Shown: positions 28,677-44,247 of the stretch, in pieces
Numbering within the stretch: the stretch's first letter is position 1
Layout: the number at the start of each line of letters is the position of its first letter
Assembly (NCBI RefSeq): GCF_964340395.1
Contig: NC_135571.1
Location: forward strand, 3,848,953 to 3,912,952
Direction of reading: 5' to 3'
Origin: Glandiceps talaboti
Lineage: Eukaryota > Hemichordata > Enteropneusta > Spengelidae
DNA: 64,000 nt
Notes under the pieces: model-generated
Told to the model about the DNA's origin: nothing
What the model saw: only the letters and a program-made list of their open reading frames with translations
The model's database searches: none
Translations under genes and position numbers: made by a program

Positions 28677-31600
28677 GTGACAGACAGACAGACAGACAGA
28701 TTATACAATTATTCAAAATCAATAGTTGGCCTTTCTCGTATTATCTCACATTCTCCCACGCACATTACAAAAATAACACACAAGTGCCATTTCCTATTTT
28801 TAATACAGATTTTGAATTGACAAAGTAAACAGTTCTTTCGATTTTGAGAACGCCTGTTTTTGAAAAAATAACATACGTTGTATTATTTACAAGGTTTCGA
28901 CTTTTGAATGTAAACGATATACGAATGTGTCGAGTATTAATTTACGTTGCCCTTACAAAAGGTCTCCATGGCAATATATGCGTTGCTCGAGGAATCACAA
29001 AAGTACCTTCTGTTTTTTTTATGTGTTTTCTATTCAGAAGACAAAGAGAAATTCATAAATACATAGTTGCTCTCCGACTAAACATGGCAAGCCCATGGTG
29101 TAGAGTTGCTATTCCCCACTAACAGACAAGGTACATAAAATGACATAGCGCCAAAGAAAATTATGTATTTTCTAATATTAGGACCCTAGCAAGACTTTGA
29201 TTTTATTTAGATTTCCCAATGATAATTATTCATGTTATGAAATGTTAGCGAACGCTGAAAATAAAATAACACAAGTACTGGCGAAATAATACTAACAGGG
29301 AAAATTCTTACCCGGCTGTTTGGAAAGGTAAATTACCAGAAACATAATTTCTTTTATTTGTGGCCTATAATATCAACCGAAACGCATAAGAGCGCGAATA
29401 CAACTGACACTGTGGCAATCATACACAGCAATAATGGTCTCGAGGAGGAATCATTACTAACGCACTTGCATACAGGAGTACTCCTAGCTGACCTATGACC
29501 TTAGCCATCTTAAGCAAGACACGACACAATATTTAGTATTCTAAAGATCTTTGAATGATTCCGTCGAGATGTGATCAGTAATGTGAAATGCTATATATAG
29601 AAAAGAACTGGACCAATGTGTTCAGTCGAGGCTTATTAGATCATGCCCTTCTCTCAGTTCTAAACAGTTACCGGTTCTATGCTAAACTCATCAATTCTAA
29701 ATCAGTTACCGGTTCTATGTTAAACCCGTCACAATTATTTCGAGTTTGTAATTAGCTAGGATCAGTCCAACTACAATTTCGGTACATTGCATGCTGAATT
29801 GAAATTAGACCTTGATGGGTTTAAAAGTGGCGATAAGTATGAGGGTTTTGACTTTATTTTTGATTTTTGATTTATAAAACAAATTTATCATGGCTTCCCA
29901 ATGTAAAAAAAAACATATGCCAAGTCCTTGTTTGTAACTGAATAATTTGCAAAAGATTGATAAATGTGCAAAATATTTGTTATTGGACGTACAATAAGAG
30001 ACATTTTACAAACGTTTTTTTTCCTGGGCGAACGCCTTTCAGAAAGGCGTTCGCCCAGGAAAAAAAAAACTCACGTAAAAGACGCAATAACGATGGAATA
30101 AAGGTAAATACAGGAAAACCAGCCTATCTAACATCAGATTTTAATCAGATTGGGATCATGAGGGCCTAGTCCTGAAAATACCCTTTTGGTCTTCTTGTAA
30201 AAAAATAGCATTTTGTAATTAGACTCTTGTGTCACTAACCCCTTCAATTTATAGCGCTAGTTTTCAAGATCAAAAGTATAATGTGAATCTTAAAGTTTGA
30301 TGACAGCAATAAAAACTTAATTATTACAAATGGAAAGGAGTATTAATTTAGATACTATGAAGTAAAATAACATGTATGTACAACATTACTAATAAACTAA
30401 GAACAACTTGGTGTAATCGTCTGGTACTAAGATAAAAGAAAGTACAAGAGGTATAGGTAGTTTAAAATAGGTGTTTTTAATACCTCAGATCAAAGTAAAA
30501 AGAAGCGGCTTGTGATCTTAGTTCTTGGGGGAGGGAGGGGGGTGTTTTCCCCTCCTCATAATACCCCAGCTGTCAAATATGACATTGATTGGGTCATTAC
30601 GGTAGCACAGAATAACGCTTGAAAAAGACCCGTACATCTCAAAGTGTTAATTCTATGTAAATACACGACACATCGGGCCGTCATATTCTGTGCTAAATGC
30701 TGAACGAAAAGAGCGTGCGTTATTCAATCATGAATCATGGGAGCTTCTTACGTCATCTCTGACGTCACAATTATCGTCATTAGAACATTGATATGGTCTG
30801 TCACATGGCTATTAACCTGAAGAGTTGGACTGACTGGATGGTATAAAAAGCTCATTACGGGCTATCAATTCGAATTTAGAAGTAACCAGGGAAATTAATG
30901 AGGCATCAGTTCAAATAGACTAATTAAGTTATCCCTAATGATCATGGTAATTCACTTTTCATTATCTGTTTCCAACTTACGACAAGATATCTCCAAGATG
31001 ATAGTTTGTAACTATAGATACGACGTGCCGTGCAAGCATTCGACAGAAACATCTTCAAGACATGTCTATAATGTATATGTCTTGCCACCATACGACAGAA
31101 ACATCTCCACGACTTGTCTGAAAGTATGTTGTGCCACCATACGACAGAAACATTTCAGAGACTTGCAACTATAAGATAGATGTCGGGCAAACATTCGATT
31201 AAAACATCTCCGAGACTTGTCTGCAAGATATGCCATGCCACCATACGACAGACATATCTCCAAGACATGTCTGCAAGATATGTCATGCTGCCATACGACA
31301 GACACATCTCCAGGAGTGTGTAAGATATATAAGTCGTGTTACCATACTAGAGACACATATCCAAGACTTCTCTTTAAGACAAGTTGTGTCCCCATACGAC
31401 AGACACATCTACAAGACTTGTTTGTACGATACAAGTCATGCCACTACACAACAAAAAACACCTGTCTAGTCTGTAAGATGCGACGTGTCTTGCCATCTCT
31501 GATGCCTTCATGTCTGCACTAATGGAGCAAACTCATGCACTATATGCAACAAGTTTTGGCTGCAGCCAATAAAAAATAGTGATAGAAAAGGCCGATTAGG

Positions 31601-34600
31601 GCTGAAAAATACGACATATCACCATATACTCCTCCACCACAAGTAATTTGAAGCTATTTCAATCAATGTTAAGGCTTATATATGCTACTAAAAAGGAAGT
31701 TTACTGAAGTTTAGTGATCAGAGAAATTTACTGTAAATTCTGGTATTTTCAAAGTTCTTTCTTTTATTCGTATTATAATAGCATATAACATAGGTATATT
31801 TTAGTCAATTAATTTGAACACATTAATCGCTATCAACCCGGAAGTCATTTTGTTTTATAAGCTGTACTACCTAGAACTGTAGTGTTATCTTTTTCAACCA
31901 AACAACAACATAATCACTGAAAATTATTATAATGCCAAAGATTAGACATTGTACATGTTGATTAGGGGTTGATAGTATCCAGTGGTACAGAACAGGTTGA
32001 AATTTTGATCGCATTGAGGATGTGATTTTTGAGTGCGGACTTAAAAGTCAATTTGATTGGATTTGTCGTACTATGTGTACAGCTGCATGATTCACCCGTA
32101 GGTAATTCAGTACTGTTCAGGTTGTACGATCTTACGAGATATTACGAGATATTACGAGAAAGTTAGAAAAATAGTCTCAGATTACGTTCCAGTTGCAGCT
32201 AGTGAGTAAATTATTTACATCTACGTACATCTCAGCAGAAAAAAGTGAACTGAAAGGGAAAACAAGACTATAAATCTAAGATGTTTTGACTGTGTGTCTT
32301 TAAAGATGACTGTTTTGAGACTTTTATACTCTTCTGCCATTCATCATGTGCTTGTTCGACATACAACATACGGATTTTGCGTAGACAGTTTTGTATCCTG
32401 CTGTTAGAGCCCTAACATTATGGGTGAGTTACTTTGAATCTGTGTCACCTTACAAAAAACCATGAGCGACCGGTCGGTCTCTTTGAAGATTCTAAATCTA
32501 TGCGTGAGTTAGTTTGAATCTCTGTGAACGTACAAAAACCACGATCTAACTGATCAGCTTCTTTGCATTCTGACGCTGTGGGTGAATTAATTTGAATCTG
32601 TATGAACTGTCACAAACCACGACCGGTTTCTTTGATTCTAAAATTACAAATAAGACCATCCAGGGTGAAAGATAATGAATGCAATGCTGAATGTGATTCA
32701 GAAGGTAATTGGACTAAAAGGGAGTTCGTGTTTAAAAGTAACTGAAGAGCTAAATACTGCTCTTCCAATTAATGTACAAAAATAGTATCTATACTACTAC
32801 ATGTCTATTGATTCAGTAGGCAGCTCTTCAAATCTTTCACAAAACGTGACTTGGAGTACCTTTAAGCGTGCCAAAATAGATGATGCATGGAAATCGTCTA
32901 CTTTAATTATCAAGCCTCGATTACAAAGGCTAAATCTAGTAAAACTGCATAACTTCCATTAGTTAACCCATATTCTTTCAAAGTAACCTTGACGAAAAAA
33001 GTCTAGAACCTCTTCTCAGTTAATAAATCTTCACTAGACAAAAACAAATGAACCAAAATAAGACATCGACATTGCCAATGTTGGAACTTTTCATTTTATT
33101 TTAGCCACTTTCACGCATTGTTTGCCCAGATCAACGTGTAATTATTAAATATAAGTTTATCTTACTTCGCTCTAAAATAAGATGGCGATGTAATTTACAT
33201 TTAAATATAACATTGTGCTCTAATGGTTTTGGCGGGAATGGACATGCTATGTTATGCTACAGAGTAAACATTGTGACCTACAACTAAAATTATATATGAA
33301 TTACAGAAAACAGAAGCATTTGTTCCAATAGTTTTAGCGGGAATTTGTTTTGTTCTGGATATGTAACACAGACAAATAAAGAAGCATTTTGTTCGAATGG
33401 TTTTAGCAGGAAATTGACTCGGGCGAACAGTTGTTTCTTATATGAAATCAGAATGAGCCCAGTTTGAGTAAAGCAGGTGACAGGAATTTTAGTTACATCA
33501 TAGCCGCCGGTGTTTTTATAATGACCGATTGTTATGTCGTCAGACAAGTTGTGAGAGAAAGTAGAAGTCATCAAGGAATACAATTAGGCCAAATTTAAGT
33601 GTTATCAGATAATGGTAACCAAGACAACAGGAAGGTAAATTGTCTTGGCGATAGTCATAAAATCTGTCTCTGAAGCGAAATAATCTTCTCATTACTTATT
33701 CATTGAAAAATCTTCTTTTATGTATTTCCTGGTTTTAATGTCGTTCTAATTTTAGGTAATATAACGATAGAGGAGATCTTTGAAGCTTGTCTAGAGAATA
33801 CTAAGTGAAAATTAGCTAGTTTTAGTTTGGATTGGTTGACAGCAATATATATATGGATAAGGATTGGGTATTTATTTAGGATTTTTTAAATTTATAAAAC
33901 AATTTTATCATGGCTTCCAATATTGACCAAGTATGTGTTTGTAACTCAATACATTGGAAAAGCTAAAAAATGAGTAAAAACAAAAAGTTGTTATTGTAGG
34001 TACAGTAACAGTAATTTTACACATTCTGTTTGGCTTTTTACTATGTATTGAGGTTTTTTGGGTCCGCAACCTGAAATCAGTATCACAGCACGATCACGAT
34101 TTGAACCTGTTTCTGTCATGCTTATGGATACTTTCGACCCCTAATTACCATGTGCAGTTACAAGTACCATGTTTGGGTTTATGTTTTTGTCATTCTGTTA
34201 CCAGACATAATGGGTAGACAGATGAGGGGGGTGGGGGGACGGTTGGATGGGTGGTTGGGTGGGTGGGTAGGTGGGTTGGTGTAAGAATGGGATGGATGGA
34301 TGGATGGATGGATGGATGGAGGGTTGGATGAATGGATGGATGACTGAAAGGATAGACAGATGGATGAATGGATGGATGGATGGATGGATGGATGGATTGA
34401 AGGATGAATGGATGGATGCATGGATGGGTAGGAGAGGTGAGTAAAAGAATGGATGCATGAATGAATGAATGAATGAGTGAGTGAGTGAGTGAGTGAGTGA
34501 GTGAATGAATGAATGAATGAATGAGATAATGGTTGGTTGATGGACAAGGTGAGGGAATACACGAATGCATGAGTGAGTGAACGGTCAAATCACAGTCCAG

Positions 34601-37600
34601 ATGTAAATACACACTTGTGAGACTCTTGTCTAGTGTGATGTACGAAAGAGATGGAGCCCTTGGAAGGATCAGATTGGTTGGATGATATACACAATTTAAT
34701 TGTTTGTCTTATTAGAATCATTATCAATACAGCTACGGATGTCCTCCATTCTATTTTTTCTAACCAATCAGAATAAACTTATTGAAAGGCTTCATGCTAT
34801 AGCGAAAGAGGTATACAATTCACATCCTTCACCAGCAGAAGTGACAAATTGGTCAAGTGTTAGAAATGATGTCCACAGGCTAGGTTACTGATCTCGCTAA
34901 TCGTATCAAATAGCACGACTGACGTAAACGTGCATCAGATATCTAGTTTTACTTTCTGCGCAAAAGCGGAAGTGACGTTAAAGCTGAAACTGAGGTTATG
35001 AGCCTCGTTGTCTGCGTGTTGAACATTTGCAGTGTGTCACGCATTTCAATAAAATGGAACATGACATTTCTGTCGCACATAAAAATGTACTAAACTACAA
35101 AAGCATAAAATGGATTGTACATGACGGTGACGTAATAGTGATTGACTTACCTAAATTTGGGTCATAATCACCAATGAAACGCTTCGTTAGATACCGTACC
35201 ACGATTGCTGTAATGAAAGAAAATTAATAAATTACAGTAAATGGAAAACTTATCTTTCTTACTTTGTAACATGTCACGGACAAAAAATTGTCTGCAACTA
35301 CTTATGGTATTGTACACTGCAACAATTTATGGTATTGTTCACTGCAACGATTTATGGTATTGTTCACTGCAACGATTTATGGTATTGTTCACTGCAACAA
35401 TTTATGGTATTGTACACTGCAACGATTTATGGTATTGTTCACTGCAACGATTTATGGTATTGTTCACTGCACCAATATATGGTATTCTACACTGCAATGT
35501 TTATAGTATTGTACACTGCAACGATTTATGGTATTGTACACTGCAACGATTTATGGTATTGCACACTTCAATGATTTATAATATTGTACACTGCAGCGAT
35601 TTATAATATTGTTCATTGCTACAATTTATAGTACTGTACACTGCAACGATTTATGGTATTGTACACTGCAATGATTTGTGGTATGGTACACTGCAAAGAT
35701 GTATGGTATTGTTCACTGCAATGATTTAACAACGTCAAATTTGGCGTTAGTAACAATTTATTGAGACAGGTTGTGGATCTATGGTGTACTAAGTTTCCAA
35801 TACTTCATTGGGAGAGTGTACTAATATAATACATTGACGATTTATTGAGAGAAGTTTGTACTTCGAAATCGGGCGTTAGTAACAGTAACTTAATGAAATA
35901 GGGTTGCATGCCTCTGCATACTTTTCAAGTTTCCAACACTTCAAAGGAAAGTTTGTAATATCGTATACTGTGATGATTTATTGACATAAAATTGCACTTC
36001 AAATGAAACTTTAAGTGACACTTTATCGATATAGGTTGCACTTAATATTTGTACATTAGACTACATGAGTGTTTGTACACCACTACAAGTACAAGTAATC
36101 GATTCACATCTGGCATTAACGGTGAGGAGAGTGGAAAGTATTATGGGATATAATTGTATGATTTTATTTATAACCCTTATTGCCTGGTTATGAGGGCACT
36201 TGTTGGAAGTCTATTACTCCGAGAGTTCTTATGTAACAACTGTTTCCAAAGCCAGAATGGGATTTAGTTGATTTTTTAAACGTAACTAAATTACGTCATA
36301 GAATCATTAAAATGGTATATCTATAATACCAGGTTTGAGTTCAGTCAGTTGTAATCATTTATATAGTATATCTATAATACCAGGTTTGAGTTCAGTCAGT
36401 TGTAATCATTTATATGGTATATCTATAATACCAGGTTTGAGTTCAGTCAGTTGTAATCATTTATATAGTATATCTATAATACCAGGTTTGAGTTCAGTCA
36501 GTTGTAATCAGTTATATAGTATATCTACAATACCAGGTTTGAGTTCAGTCAGTTGTAATCATTTATATAGTATATCTATAATACCAGGTTTGTGTTCAGT
36601 TAGTTGTAATCATTTATATAGTATATCTATAATACCAGGTTTGAGTTCAGTCAGTTGTAATCAGTTATATAGTATATCTACAATACCAGGTTTGAGTTCA
36701 GTCAGTTGTAATCATTTATATAGTATATCTATAATACCAGGTTTGTGTTCAGTCAGTTGTAATCATTTATATGGTATATCTATAATACCAGGTTTGAGTT
36801 CAGTCAGTTGTAATCATTTATATAGTATATCTATAATACCAGGTTTGAGTTCAGTCAGTTGTAATCATTTATATAGTATATCTATAATACCAGGTTTGAG
36901 TTCAGTCAGTTGTAATCATTTATATAGTATATCTATAATACCAGGTTTGGGTTCAGTCAGTTGTAATCATTTATACAGTATATCTATAATACCAGGTTTG
37001 AGTTCAGTCAGTTGTAATCATTTATATAGTATATCTATAATACCAGGTTTGTGTTCAGTCAGTTGTAATCATTTATATGGTATATCAATAATACCAGGTT
37101 TGAGTTCAGTCAGTTGTAATCATTTATATAGTATATCAATAATACCAGGTTTGAGTTCAGTCAGTTGTAATCATTTATATAGTATATCTATAATACCAGG
37201 TTTGTGTTCAGTTAGTTGTAATCATTTATATGGTATATCTATAATACCAGGTTTGAGTTCAGTCAGTTGTAATCATTTATATAGTATATCTATAATACCA
37301 GGTTTGAGTTCAGTCAGTTGTAATCATTTATATAGTCTATCTATAATACCAGGTTTGAGTTCAGTCAGTTGTAATCATTTATATGGTATATCTATAATAC
37401 CAGGTTTGAGTTCAGTCAGTTGTAATCATTTATATAGTCTATCTATAATACCAGGTTTGAGTTCAGTCAGTTGTAATCATTTATATAGTATATCTATAAT
37501 ACCAGGTTTGGGTTCAGTCAGTTGTAATCATTTATACAGTATATCTATAATACCAGGTTTGAGTTCAGTCAGTTGTAATCATTTATATAGTATATCTATA

Positions 37601-40600
37601 ATACCAGGTTTGTGTTCAGTCAGTTGTAATCATTTATATAGTATATCAATAATACCAGGTTTGAGTTCAGTCAGTTGTAATCATTTATATAGTATATCAA
37701 TAATACCAGGTTTGAGTTCAGTCAGTTGTAATCATTTATATAGTATATCTATAATACCAGGTTTGTGTTCAGTCAGTTGTAATCATTTATATAGTATATC
37801 AATAATACCAGGTTTGAGTTCAGTCAGTTGTAATCATTTATATAGTATATCAATAATACCAGGTTTGTGTTCAGTCAGTTGTAATCATTTATATAGTATA
37901 TCAATAATACCAGGTTTGAGTTCAGTCAGTTGTAATCATTTATATAGTATATCAATAATACCAGGTTTGAGTTCAGTCAGTTGTAATCATTTATATAGTA
38001 TATCAATAATACCAGGTTTGAGTTCAGTCAGTTGTAATCATTTATATAGTATATCAATAATACCAGGTTTGAGTTCAGTCAGTTGTAATCATTTATATAG
38101 TACATCTATAATACCAGGTTTGAGTTCAGTTTGTTGTTAGTGATGGTTAAGTATGCTTTGGGAAGTAGAACACTGCGAGCTCCTTCTGAATATGCAGCAA
38201 AACCACAGACACTTGTTTCCCCGAGATATGTTTCAAAGTACAATGAAATATCGATACATATTGACATATTTGGTCGATACTATATGTAAGGGGTCAAATA
38301 ACCTGGGTTTTTAGGATCACGTAAGTCCACACACCGGTGTATATACCCGCGGTGTTTAGACTTACGCGATCCTAGAAACCCGTGTTACTTTACCCCTTTC
38401 ATTTATTATCGGTCAAAAAGCAATATTATCGATATTTTATTGTATTCTGAAACATATCTCGGGGAACAAGCGCCACACTTATTCTCAACAATGGATAATT
38501 TCAGTTTGTGTCACAAACCGAGTGAGTGATCTATATCCCCAGTGCAATGTACATACTTTGAGACATCTTATTTGTAAAACACGTGTGTCAAGTTAGATGA
38601 GATAACACAGAGACTGTCTTTGTCCTATATTAGAAAGAGCTAGAAGAGAAAAATCACACACAGTGTCTATGCGTTGACCCTACGGTGGCAAAGGTCAAAG
38701 GTTCATCCTGGCGCACTAGGTTTCAAAGGGAAAAGTAATAAAATGTACAATAACAGCAGGATAAACGCAACAACATGACGTCATGATTGACAGGCCGAAG
38801 GGAGATTTTAATAAGAGAAGACTTCACTTACAAAATCAACTATGATATGAACATATGTGCATAGTTAGAAACTGCCCTGTAATCATCACGTGTTTGGATT
38901 CCCTCGGGATTGTCAAATAGATTAGATTCCATCCTTTGGTAACGAAATCGAACATACTTATGGCTTCGATTCCAAGGACCCGGATGTTGTTTACTTGTAG
39001 TGGCTGTGAATTTTTACGACATTCTAAGTGATTGACAATGTCGTCGTAAAAAGGTAATTTGCGCAGACGGTATCAACATTAAAGACATTAATCCCACGGC
39101 AAAACATGAGTTGAAGCTTTTCGGTTGGTCATAAAAGTCCCCAACGTGAAGTTATGGTTGAGGTGTTCGGTAGTAATTATTTTAATGCGTCAATCAATTA
39201 AACACGTTTCAAGTCACACGACACCATCTTATACCCAAAATACTGTTATATTATTATAACTACATATTATAATTTTTAACGAAAAAAAAATTATCTGACA
39301 TTTTGAAAATGTAATAGATTTTAGGGATTTTTCTATTTGTGCATAGATTCATTACTGTTTTCAAGAACTGAGGCGTATATGTAACTCTAGTCCAAGCAAA
39401 TCGAGATCTCATGATTTTGACTTGTTTAGACGAGGAAAGAACCATATACAGTACTCACTCACTCACTCATTCACTCACTCACTCACTCACTCACTCACTC
39501 ACTCACTCACTCACCCACCCACCCATCCACCCAGTTAGTCACTCAATGTACCAGTCAATCAATCAATCGATCAAACTAACAAACAATCAATCAATCAACC
39601 AAACAAACAAACAATCAGTCAGTCAGTCAGTCAGTCAGTCAGTCAATCAATCAACAAACCAACCAACCAACCAACCAACCAATCAATCAACTAATCAATC
39701 AATCCACAAGCGATGTTGTAAGTACACCTCGCTGTATGCATAACTTTGCCCAGTTTCTTTTTATCTGTTTAACCGACTTGGAATAATTTATTATATGCCA
39801 AGTAATCCTATAACCATACTGAAATAAAAGTACACAGACCCATATAAAACATGTATACATTCAGTGCACAGCCTCAAGGCTTTCATTTCAATGTATATAA
39901 GTGATTTTCTTACTTTGAACAACACCAGGGGATTGTTTTTATAGCACGGTAATCACTCATGGCGTAAAAGATTCAGTAAATAGTCTGACCTAGACTTATT
40001 TTCTTTCAACAATTTCTATTAGTACCTCAGGACATCAAGTCCCTCGATGACTTCACTGACTTCCATGTAAGTCAGTTTGTTGTTGTATGATGAACGACTT
40101 ATGGGATTCAGCTTTCTCATGGTCAGCTATGCGGAGGGAGGGGGGGGGCATAGAGGTGTCTGGATTGACCCTGAAAGTGTTTCTTATGAATGCTAACAAG
40201 TTCGGAATAACCCAATGACAATTGCAAAGATCAGAGAAGGCGCTGATAATGTAAAATCGAGGTCCATTTAGCGAATGAGTAAGCTCTAAAAATGATTAAG
40301 TATGAATTTTATGGTAGGATAATTCCTCCCAAGGACAGAAGTTAACCATAAAAAACTGCTCATCTGTTTTCATCGACAGGCTCGTACACGATGTTCTGTT
40401 AAAAACCCGTCCGATATGTTTATTTCTTTGAATAAAACTTACATTTTTCAACAATAAGCAAATTATTTGGGGGAAGAGTTACGATATTTGAAATTTTATA
40501 TCAAATTTCTTGAAGAAACCCGATGAGGTGCGATACTTGTCAAAGATTTCGTACTGATATTTGCACACGTTATCGAAAATGATACAACAAATGATGATGT

Positions 40601-41652
40601 ATGTATGTATGTATGTATGTATGTATGTATGTATGTATGTATGTATATGTATGTATGTATGTATGTATGTATGGTGATGATGATCGGTGAAGTCACATAC
40701 GACATTAAACTCAATGTCACGTGCACTGTGAGGTATCTTTTGCGACGTCAACGGACATGAATTTTTGGAGGTAATTACGTACAAATCGAAAACGTTAGGT
40801 TTGAATGTCCTCATCCTTCAGGGCCAACCAAACATGACGCATAAGAAGAGTTCCTCAATCTCTATGACAACCAAACATATACATTGCAAATATAAAGCCT
40901 CTTCAGGTTAATCGGATTCTTCGTGTTCTTTATTGAACCATGATTACTCCGACAACAAGGACAACAAATTCGAAATAAGTTGATTTAGTAACTTCATATT
41001 AATCCCTTCACCGCACGTAGGAGATAGCAATAAATTGGAATTGAAAACGTGTTCGATTAGATTGTCCCAAACCAACTACTGGCACACTGAGGGAAACATA
41101 TTGGAGGCATTTGATATTATTTAGAATTTTTGTAATCATTGCAACCAACCAACCAACAAAGAAACAAACCAATAAACAATCAAACCAACTAACTTAATCA
41201 ACCAACTATCCAACTCACAGGCCAACCAACCAATCGACCGACTGATTAAGTAACCAACCAGCCAGTCGATCAACCAACCATTCGACAGACCAACCAAGCG
41301 TGACAAGCTAATAAATCCGATCAAAACAAAACCAACCAACCAACCAAACACGCACAAAAAACAACAACAAACAACCGACTAACCAAGGGACCGACCGACC
41401 GAACAGTTAACCAACCAACCAACCAACCAACCACCCGATCGACCACCCAATCAATCGACCGACTAACCAATCACCCGATCAATCATCAAACAGTCAACCA
41501 ACCAACCGACCGACCGACTGTCCAACCAATCAACCAATTTGAGAACACACAAGTCATGAAGTGAACAAGCCAACTATGTGAGTCATTCCTTTGAAGGTCT
41601 TGCGATGAGTAACAATAGAAAGGTCATCCTAGGATAGGCATTTGATGTATAT

Positions 41653-41716
<64 letters not shown>

Positions 41717-42256
41717 GATTATGATGAGGGGAGAGGGGCACAATCACCTCCTGTGTTTTCACATTCACCTAGCTTACGTGACATATGCATCTAGTCATGC
41801 TTGCAGACAAAGTAAGTCGGGACTCGGTTCTAACACTCCCATTTACAGGCAATAGTAACTAGGCCATCCACTTGACGACAGGATGTCACTTTATATTTTA
41901 TGTAAATCAAAACATTGAATATTACTCATAACTGATAAGAATATCATATTTTGATATCCAAACATAAATATTGAAACAAAATGTTGATAACGATTCAAAA
42001 TAAAGTCTCGTTTCTCCTATTATAATCTAGAGTAACATCATGACCAGTCCACCCAGCTGTATAACTGGGGACCTGGTAGGATAGAGGTTGCAATGTGAAT
42101 GCTTTAATCCTATGCGCTTATGCTACAATGGATTGTGTGCTCCCCAGCGCGTTAACTCGGTAAGTAAAGGGCAGTTGTGCCGTTATAGATCCGTGCCAGG
42201 GGAAATAATTGTAACGCGCTTTGAGCACAAAGTGAGTGCTATATGAAAACCAACAT

Positions 42257-42324
<68 letters not shown>

Positions 42325-44176
42325 CACTGAGAAAAACGGGAATTTCACACTTTTTTTGGCGGGTATATGCTTAGCAGCGAAACAGTTGATTACAATTGAA
42401 GGTTTACTGTACCACAGGCACCGTAACGGTGTTATTCACAGATTCAATCGGAAATCTTTCACTTCACGTCATTCAGTAATAGTATACGTTAATCACGTGA
42501 TCTACATTTTAGACATCGCATGTAGTCAGCTAAATCTAACTTCATTTTCGGCTTTAGTGACGTATTAACTGGAATCGGTGTATATACGGTTTCACAGCCA
42601 TGCATGTCTTAATGAGAGAGGGGTCATAACCAAAATACCGCTGCTACTGGGAATAGAGTATTGGTTGCACATCAGAAATATCCCCGCTCTCTCATAAACA
42701 TCTCTATATTACAGAATGATTCCTTTATATGACGTCACGGTGACTTTTTAATCTCGATGACAAGAGCAGACGTGGAACATTCTGAACGAAGATTGAAAAA
42801 TCAAAATAAACCTTAGATTTTCAGAAAAAAAATCCTAAGCTTCGTATTTACCGGAGAGATAACATGGTTAGATACAATTATGATACCAATATTAAAAAGG
42901 TAAATAAAATAATGAAATTAAATTTCTCCATTTTTTTTGCAATTATCAGCTCATCTTTCCTAAATCATCAAAATCGTTTAAATTTAGAATATCTTTGGGA
43001 AATTTAAGTGACAAAAACACACATTGTATATTTCTCTTCATGAATAGAATTTCCTAACAAATTGAAGATATTTCCCATTTCTCACCAGTCACCGTGCATT
43101 TCATTTTAAATTATATGAAGAATCTCTGATATTTAGGCATGTATTTCAGATGCTTCGGTTCGTCTCCTCTAGCTCTGGAATGACGGGAATGAGAGACTGT
43201 CGTCAAAACAGTTCAAATGAAGTCCATCACGTAGCATGATAAATGCTTTACTAAATGCAGGTCAAATATATGGCATACTTCAACTTTGCAATGTACACCC
43301 TTTACAGCCTGAGCATGTACTTTCGATTACATGTGATATCAAGTTCAGTAACACTGGTTACCAGGTTTCATGTCAAGATAATAAACATAATAGCAGAAAT
43401 TGAGTGCTCGCCGAGAAAGTGTCGTTGTGAGGTCTTTGTGGTTATTGTAAAGTTGGATATTCGAATGTTTGAACATGTACAATTCTACCAAATCTACGAC
43501 GTGTCGATTGTAACAATGGTAGCATGCATACTGCTACTTATTGCCCATTACACTTGTACGTCCCCATTTGGAATATGCCAATGTTGTGTGGTCACATCGG
43601 TTTACTTAATATTCTAGCTTAATTGAAAATGTTCTTCGGAGAGCCACCAAGCAACTTGAAGAACTACGTGACTTAAACTATGAGGACTGGTTAGTACATT
43701 TGGAAATCCCAAGTATGTTGTATAGGAGAAAAAGAGGGGATATGATTGAAGCGTGGACATATCTAAATAGAAAATATAATGTTAATCAGCATCTCTTACA
43801 TTGGACCTACAAAGTGTCACCAGAAGTCATGCACTCAAACTTAGGAAATTCGGAAGTTCAAAATCCACACGTGCAAACCACTTTTCAAACCGAGTCATTG
43901 CCAACTGGAACAACTTATTTACCTGCTACTTTTGTAACATCACCAATTTTAAATACTTTCAAAAACAGTCTAGACACATATTGGGATGACTATAAGTATA
44001 TAACAGACCCCAGTGTTTTTGATCACTAAGCATTTACTGTATCTTGTTTACCATCTCACAGTTCAAAGTTGTATATATTTTATTATCATCAATCTGAACT
44101 CTACAAGACTAGTAAATTACTATCTTGAACTCTGTAAAAAACTTGGACTTTGTGATGAACACTAGGACCATGAACT

Positions 44177-44247
<71 letters not shown>

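Noticed and set aside
36335-38140. 601-residue repeat protein
   Set aside because: The open frame results from a 51-bp period without a stop; it is antisense inside an intron and has no codon bias typical of selection. Reported as a minisatellite.
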